From Paenibacillus sp. YPG26 (GTDB lineage Bacteria > Bacillota > Bacilli > Paenibacillales > Paenibacillaceae), in contig NZ_CP084530.1 in assembly GCF_023704175.1 (NCBI RefSeq), positions 616,501 to 680,500 of the forward strand: DNA of 64,000 bases, written 5' to 3'. A program made the position numbers and the translations under genes. Every line of letters begins with the position of its first letter. Within the stretch, counting starts at the first letter, position 1. The notes below the pieces were generated by a model. That model made no database searches. It was not told the DNA's origin and saw nothing but the letters and a program-made list of their open reading frames with translations. Shown one piece after another: positions 59,486 to 64,000 of the stretch.

Positions 59486-60199
59486 TTGACTTACGACCAG
59501 GAGCATGTGATTCAAGTACATATTGAGGAAGCCGGATACGAGAAAGACAACCCGAGAATCCACGGCGTAGATATCGATGTGCGTGCTGGAAGGCTGACGG
59601 GCTTAATTGGTCCGAACGGGGCAGGCAAAAGCACCACGATCAAGACCATCCTTGGTCTGCTGCCGCATTCCAAGGCTGATATCAAGTTCGGGGGAACTTC
59701 CGGCAGCTATGCCTATGTCCCCGAACAGCCTGTCTATTATGATACGCTGACGCTCTGGGAGCACATGGACCTCGCCGCGGCCGTCTATGGACTGGAGGAG
59801 GCGGAATTTGAACGTGAGGCGTCATATCTGCTGGAGAAATTCCGTATGAGCGAGGTCCGTGATCATCTGCCGGCAAGCTTCTCCAAAGGAATGCAGCAGA
59901 AGATGATGCTGATGATCGGCTTTCTGATCCGGCCGGAGGTATACATTGTAGATGAGCCTTTTATCGGTCTGGACCCGAGAGCGACCAAGGACTTCCTGGG
60001 ACTGCTTGAGGAAGAGCGGCGAAGAGGAGCGGGCGTGCTGATGTCCACGCACGTGCTGGATACTGCGGAGCGTATCTGTGATGATTTCATTCTGATCTCG
60101 AACGGGCAGGTGGCGGCAAGCGGAACCTTGGAGGATATCCGCGAAGCAAGCGGTCTTCCGGGAGCTTCATTATTTGATTGTTTCGACAAATTGACTTAA
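59486..60199 (+). CDS. ABC ATP-binding protein (EcsA/YthP-like)
   Basis: A 237-residue ATPase with Walker A GPNGAGKST, signature FSKGMQQKM, Walker B VYIVDEPFIGLDP and switch His in STHVLD. The start is TTG 59486 with AAGGAAGGAG eight bases upstream; an upstream open frame has no ribosome-binding site. It is followed by an EcsB-like permease gene, matching the ecsAB or ythPQ pairs of B. subtilis. Confidence 0.87.
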   Translation: MTYDQEHVIQVHIEEAGYEKDNPRIHGVDIDVRAGRLTGLIGPNGAGKSTTIKTILGLLPHSKADIKFGGTSGSYAYVPEQPVYYDTLTLWEHMDLAAAVYGLEEAEFEREASYLLEKFRMSEVRDHLPASFSKGMQQKMMLMIGFLIRPEVYIVDEPFIGLDPRATKDFLGLLEEERRRGAGVLMSTHVLDTAERICDDFILISNGQVAASGTLEDIREASGLPGASLFDCFDKLT

Positions 60200-60288
60200 C
60201 GGCCGCGGGAAGAGGCATTGTCCTCTGTTATATCAGGTCTATCCCGTTCTGACTGGCCTGAATCCACACGAGAAGGAGGAATCCGGGT

Positions 60289-61548
60289 ATGCCGATGATC
60301 AGCAGCGAGCGCCTGTTTATGCGCCGGTTGATGGATCATTGCCGTAAGCAGTATGGCGTCATTCGTTCTGTCATAGATATCACAGTTGCCCTGTATATCG
60401 TTATTCCAGGAGTTCTGCTGCTGGCGCGATTATATTACGATCTGCTGGCTAGTCCGCCTGAATGGCTGACTCAGCTTCCTTTTGTTGTAATCCCATTGAT
60501 TCTTATGCTGGTGATAAGTCAAAGCGGGGGGCTCATTCTATACCGCGAAGCCGCTGATATGCTGTTCCTGAAGCAGCATGAACGCTGGCAGAGCCGCCTC
60601 CTGCGTCTGGGCTTGTTCTTCAGCATTGCCTATCAAATTATAGTTGCAGCCGTTCTGGTGCTTATCCTTACTCCTGTGCTTCTTCAAGTCTTCCAACTTA
60701 ACCTGACCGGAATTATCCTGCTGTTCGTAATTACAGCCGCATACAAAACGGCGCTAATTCTTGCAGAGCACCTCGTGCAGGTGCTGTTATCCGGCTGGCG
60801 CAGACACGTGGTCAAGTATTTAGCGTTTTTGCTGCTCGCAGCCGGGTATCTGTGGCCATCTGCATTGCTAATCACATCACCCTTGTGGGCATGTATCGCT
60901 GTGATAGGAATCATCGCTCTCGCGGCTGTGCTGGCTATCGTCCGTCTCCGGTTAAGAGGAACCTTTCTGGCTGATGTTCGTGAGGACGAGAGGCAGAAGA
61001 CCGAGCTGACTGCCGTGCTGCTCTCGGGAGCCGTGGATAAGCCTCGTGAACAGAAGTCAAGACCCTGGATATTCCGGAAATCCAACCATCTGCTTCGTTC
61101 ACGTGAAGCTCCAGAGCGGATTGCCGAGTCTGCCGTCAAGGCCTTCTATCGCAGTTATGTGAACATCCCGTTGTATTTTCAATTTACATTTATAGGCATG
61201 ACCGCGTGTTATTTGCCTCCTTTTCCGGTAAATGTTCTGGTCTACCTGTCACTGATTATCTTGCTGTCCTACTGGATGAGCGGGTATCGTAAATATTTCC
61301 TTAACTCCCGGTTCATGAACATGCTGCCTTTGGAAGAGTCCACCGCCCGCCGCTTGGCGCCTCCGGCGATGAGATTGCTCATGCTGCCAAGTGTCCTGCT
61401 GTTAAGCTTGAGTCTTGGCGTTAAAATACTGCAGATCTGGTGGGCTGTCCCTGTCTTTATTCTTGTCGGGCTTGGGGTGAACTGGTGGGTAAGCGCGTCA
61501 TTATGGAAGGTATTTGGGGTCGGCGCAGCAGACCGGAGGTCAGCATAA
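60289..61548 (+). CDS. EcsB/YthQ-like ABC permease
   Basis: A 419-residue membrane protein with about nine helices. The middle loop (residues about 220-295) is long, charged and cytoplasmic (ADVREDERQKTELTAVLLSGA), with VKAFYRSYVNIPLYFQ next, as in EcsB proteins. AAGGAGGAAT precedes the ATG. With the ATPase it forms an exporter linked in Bacillus to protein secretion and membrane homeostasis; the substrate is unknown. Confidence 0.8.
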   Translation: MPMISSERLFMRRLMDHCRKQYGVIRSVIDITVALYIVIPGVLLLARLYYDLLASPPEWLTQLPFVVIPLILMLVISQSGGLILYREAADMLFLKQHERWQSRLLRLGLFFSIAYQIIVAAVLVLILTPVLLQVFQLNLTGIILLFVITAAYKTALILAEHLVQVLLSGWRRHVVKYLAFLLLAAGYLWPSALLITSPLWACIAVIGIIALAAVLAIVRLRLRGTFLADVREDERQKTELTAVLLSGAVDKPREQKSRPWIFRKSNHLLRSREAPERIAESAVKAFYRSYVNIPLYFQFTFIGMTACYLPPFPVNVLVYLSLIILLSYWMSGYRKYFLNSRFMNMLPLEESTARRLAPPAMRLLMLPSVLLLSLSLGVKILQIWWAVPVFILVGLGVNWWVSASLWKVFGVGAADRRSA

Positions 61549-61628
61549 TGGAACATTGCAGCTTGTAGTATACAAGTGTCCTCCTTGAATAATAGATTGG
61601 CTATATCAAATAACGGGAGCTGGTATAA

Positions 61629-62114
61629 ATGGAATACCGTGTGCGTCCGATGAGTCCGGATGATATCAGACAGGTTCAGGTGGTGGCCAGAGCAAGCTGG
61701 CATACAGCCTACCAGGGGATCATTCCCACTGAGATTCAGGACCGGTTCCTGAATTCAGCTTACAGTGATGAGATGATGAAGCGGCGCCTAGAACAGTCAT
61801 TCCTGTATGTTGCTGAAGATCGCGGCCGGATTGTTGGATTCGCCAATTTCTCACCTGTAAATGAAGACAAGGTAGTGGAGCTTATGGCGATCTATCTGGA
61901 GCCTGAATATCAGGGTAGAGGAATAGGCTCGGCACTTCTGCAGGAGGGAATTGTCCATTCGGCTGGAGCGAAAGAGGTCTATGCCCATGTCGAGAGAGAG
62001 AATAAGGCCGGAAGAAGATTCTATGAATCGAGGAGGTTCGTTACAGCTGCCGAGTTCGATGATGAATTTGACGGTCACAGGTTAAAGACTCTACGAATGG
62101 TGCTCACACTATGA
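61629..62114 (+). CDS. GNAT acetyltransferase
   Basis: A 161-residue N-acetyltransferase with the A motif LEPEYQGRGIGSALLQEG that binds acetyl-CoA and the later AHVERENKAGRRFYESRRF motif. It acetylates an unknown small amine. AACGGGAG lies upstream of the ATG. It is monocistronic, with a strong terminator after it. Confidence 0.88.
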   Translation: MEYRVRPMSPDDIRQVQVVARASWHTAYQGIIPTEIQDRFLNSAYSDEMMKRRLEQSFLYVAEDRGRIVGFANFSPVNEDKVVELMAIYLEPEYQGRGIGSALLQEGIVHSAGAKEVYAHVERENKAGRRFYESRRFVTAAEFDDEFDGHRLKTLRMVLTL

Positions 62115-62152
62115 GCTTCATAACAGAGGGCTTCGCTGCCCTCCAATGATAA

Positions 62153-62188
62153 CAGGCCACCCATGGAACTCATCCATGGGTGGCCTGC
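62153..62188. terminator. terminator hairpin between convergent genes
   Basis: CAGGCCACCCATGGA pairs perfectly with TCCATGGGTGGCCTG around a 5-base loop. Confidence 0.82.
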
Positions 62189-62213
62189 TTATATATGCCC
62201 GTCCCGGGACGGA

Positions 62214-63488
62214 CTAACGCTGATGACGGGTGCTCTCTCCGGCGTGGTAACCCGCCGTATATCCTGTAGTGAAGGCGGCTGTAATATTATAACCGCCTGT
62301 GTAGCCGTGGATATCGAGAACCTCGCCGCAGAAGAACAGACCGGGCATCAGCTTGGATTCCATCGTCTTCGGATCAATCTCCTTCAGGTGTACGCCTCCT
62401 CCTGTTACAAAGGCTTCCTCAAAAGGCCGGGTTCCCGTCGCCTTCACCGGAAAGCCCTTGAGTACAGAAATAAAGGCGCTCCAGGGCTCCTTCGGCAGAT
62501 GCTCGTACGTAGTATCGCCAGGAAGCCCGGCACGGCTGAAGAGAAGCGGCAGAAGCCGCTCGGGGATCGTTCCCTTGAGGACATTCTTGAGCGCCTTCTT
62601 CGGTTCAGCCGCGGCCAGGCGGCGAAGCTCCTGCTCCAGCGAGCCGGCAGAATGATCCGGGAACAGGTCGATCTGAAGCTGGGCTTCCTGCATCTTATGC
62701 TTGTTCTTCACCTGCCTGATGAACTGGCTGCAGCGAAGCGCAATCGGACCTGATAGTCCGAAATGGGTGAAGATCATGTCCCCGCGGTGGGAGATGACCG
62801 CCTTGCCTTTCGGATTCATAACGGACAGCTCCACGTCCCGAAGAGACAAGCCTTGCAGTTCCCGGCTTACAATGAACGGCTCCTTGGATACGATAGGCAC
62901 TTCCGTAGGGTACAGCTCTGTAATGGTATGCCCCGCGGCTTTGGCCCAGGGATAGCCGTCCCCTGTGGAGCCGGTGTGGGGAACGGATCTTCCTCCGGTG
63001 GCCACGATCACCGCGGGAGATAATATTTTTTTGCCTGATTCCAGCAGTACGCCCTGTACACCTTCCGCACCATAGAGAATCTCCTTAACCGGTTCCAGCG
63101 TGCGCAGCTTCACGCCTAGCGAGAAGGCTTTGCCAACCAGCGCATCGACTACCGTCTTGGCTTTATCGGATACCGGGAACATCCGTCCGTTGTCTTCTTC
63201 CTTCAGAGCGATACCAAGATCCTCGAAGAATTGGATAATGTCCCGGTTATTGAAATTAGCGAAGGCGCTATAGAGAAAACGCCCGTTGCCCGGAATGTAC
63301 CGGATCAGCTCATCAATCTCTTTGGCATTGGTTACATTGCAGCGTCCCCCGCCCGAAATGCCCAGCTTACGGCCCAGCTTGTCCCCTTTATCCAGGAGTA
63401 CAACGGATGCGCCCTGTCTCGCCGCGGCAATGGAAGCCATCAGTCCCGAGGGGCCGCCTCCGATCACAATTACTTCATATCGATTCAT
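62214..63488 (-). CDS. BaiN/HI0933-like FAD-dependent oxidoreductase
   Basis: A 424-residue flavoprotein. The N-terminal FAD site is [43 protein letters not shown] follows, diagnostic for the HI0933/BaiN (YhiN) family; [20 protein letters not shown] and the C-terminal [18 protein letters not shown] complete it. It is a soluble oxidoreductase of unknown substrate. AAAGGAAG precedes the ATG. Confidence 0.92.
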   Translation of the reverse strand: MNRYEVIVIGGGPSGLMASIAAARQGASVVLLDKGDKLGRKLGISGGGRCNVTNAKEIDELIRYIPGNGRFLYSAFANFNNRDIIQFFEDLGIALKEEDNGRMFPVSDKAKTVVDALVGKAFSLGVKLRTLEPVKEILYGAEGVQGVLLESGKKILSPAVIVATGGRSVPHTGSTGDGYPWAKAAGHTITELYPTEVPIVSKEPFIVSRELQGLSLRDVELSVMNPKGKAVISHRGDMIFTHFGLSGPIALRCSQFIRQVKNKHKMQEAQLQIDLFPDHSAGSLEQELRRLAAAEPKKALKNVLKGTIPERLLPLLFSRAGLPGDTTYEHLPKEPWSAFISVLKGFPVKATGTRPFEEAFVTGGGVHLKEIDPKTMESKLMPGLFFCGEVLDIHGYTGGYNITAAFTTGYTAGYHAGESTRHQR

Positions 63489-63569
63489 GGTGTCTTCCTT
63501 TCACTAACCTTGTTGTTGTTAAGTATATCCTATACGAGTGCACCCGCAATACATAATGGGGCATGGTTC

Positions 63570-63602
63570 CCTATAAAAAACCTATAAAAAACCTCTATAA
63601 AA
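63570..63602 (+). repeat. short direct repeats upstream of the sensor gene
   Basis: CCTATAAAAAA occurs at 63570 and 63581, followed by a degenerate CCTCTATAAAA at 63592, each 11 bases apart (one helical turn). Spacing by turns suggests cooperative protein binding, or A-tract DNA curvature. Confidence 0.5.
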
Positions 63603-63693
63603 GACAAACCTAAGGGGGTCCATAGGTTATTGTAAAATATTGTCGGCTATGATTTAATCGTTAACAGAACATGCTCCGCGAAGGAGGAAGAAC

Positions 63694-64000
63694 GTGGTTG
63701 CCGTTAAGGAAGTGTTACTTCAACTACTCATTGCGTGTTCGCCAGCCTTTCTATTTCCCCTTGTCTTTGAGAGGAGCAACCCACACCCTGCGCAGAACCA
63801 AAGGCTGGAGAGAACCTCGTACTACAATATGCTTCTTATGTCTTGTCTGATCAGTATTTTTATCTGCTCCTTGTTCTCGTCTGAGCTATTCGGGATTATC
63901 CCGCTTAATTATTTTTTGCCATCCCTGTTCATAGGGATATTGTATGGAAGAAGACGTGACGGCTTGATCCTGGCTGCGGTGGAGCTGGTTATCTACGCAG
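63694..64000 (+). CDS. membrane protein, probable sensor kinase N terminus (partial)
   Basis: An open frame from GTG 63694 (AAGGAGGAAGAAC upstream) runs to the window end, 102 codons so far. Three or more membrane helices are visible (LLQLLIACSPAFLFPLVF; YNMLLMSCLISIFICSLF; FLPSLFIGILYGRRRDGLIL). The short-loop multi-helix start resembles 5TM-type receptors such as KinB or LytS. The rest lies outside the window, so the kinase call is tentative. Confidence 0.5.
   Translation, partial: MVAVKEVLLQLLIACSPAFLFPLVFERSNPHPAQNQRLERTSYYNMLLMSCLISIFICSLFSSELFGIIPLNYFLPSLFIGILYGRRRDGLILAAVELVIYA

Noticed and set aside
63570..63602. Possible CRISPR-like repeats
   Set aside because: Units are only 11 bases with no spacers and no cas genes are present.

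Overview
The window looks like a chromosomal segment of a Paenibacillus or close relative. The evidence is roughly 50% GC with strong AGGAGG ribosome-binding sites and frequent GTG/TTG starts, an S-layer (SLH)-anchored glycoside hydrolase, spore-former genes (YheC/D ATP-grasp, Spo0E-type phosphatase), EfeUOB, and an RRNPP receptor followed by a tiny secreted pro-peptide, a kind of pair that is multiplied in Paenibacillaceae. I see no rRNA, tRNA, insertion sequence, prophage or CRISPR array.

Layout. 1-3.8 kb: the end of a NatA/NatB-type ABC exporter, two tiny membrane proteins, and two tandem secreted proteins sharing a C-terminal domain. 4.1-7.9 kb: a 1256-residue SLH-anchored GH43 enzyme. 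8-13.4 kb: a DUF2935 protein, then three cation antiporter/permease genes (CPA1, ArsB/NhaD-like, CPA2), each preceded by a related short hairpin leader. 13.7-15.1 kb: a DoxX and flavin reductase pair behind two MhqR-like palindromes. 15.2-18.1 kb: DUF1349, mannose-1-phosphate guanylyltransferase and a DUF6492 glycosyltransferase. 18.3-22.4 kb: efeUOB behind a Fur box. 22.4-28.5 kb: an alpha-glucoside ABC importer, GH13 glucosidase and LacI regulator, with three LacI/cre-type operators. 28.7-33 kb: a two-component system, ABC exporter and CPBP protease resembling B. subtilis ycbLMNO. 33.1-35.7 kb: divergent EamA exporter and MocR regulator with direct-repeat operators. 35.7-40.5 kb: a Btr-like AraC regulator divergent from a Fe-siderophore ABC importer with a second identical Fur box. 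40.7-46 kb: YheC/D, AIM24, AraC and MATE genes. 46.0-46.3 kb: a probable structured non-coding RNA. 46.5-48.7 kb: a MutS2 relative lacking a Smr domain and carrying a 21-bp tandem repeat. 48.9-52.2 kb: free-Met-sulfoxide reductase, the RRNPP receptor and pro-peptide, and a Spo0E phosphatase. 52.3-57.2 kb: alpha/beta hydrolase, GNAT and an ECF vitamin transporter (T, S and fused A-A) with a BirA-like operator and a 78-bp coding repeat. 57.4-64 kb: MFS drug exporter, EcsAB-like ABC pair, GNAT, a BaiN-like flavoprotein and the start of a membrane sensor.

The strongest candidate for a little-described system is the peptide-receptor pair at 50.0-51.7 kb, with a Spo0E phosphatase next door. The most unusual regulatory signal is the trio of related leaders in front of three consecutive cation transporter genes. 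All functional calls rest on reading motifs and architecture; no database search was run.
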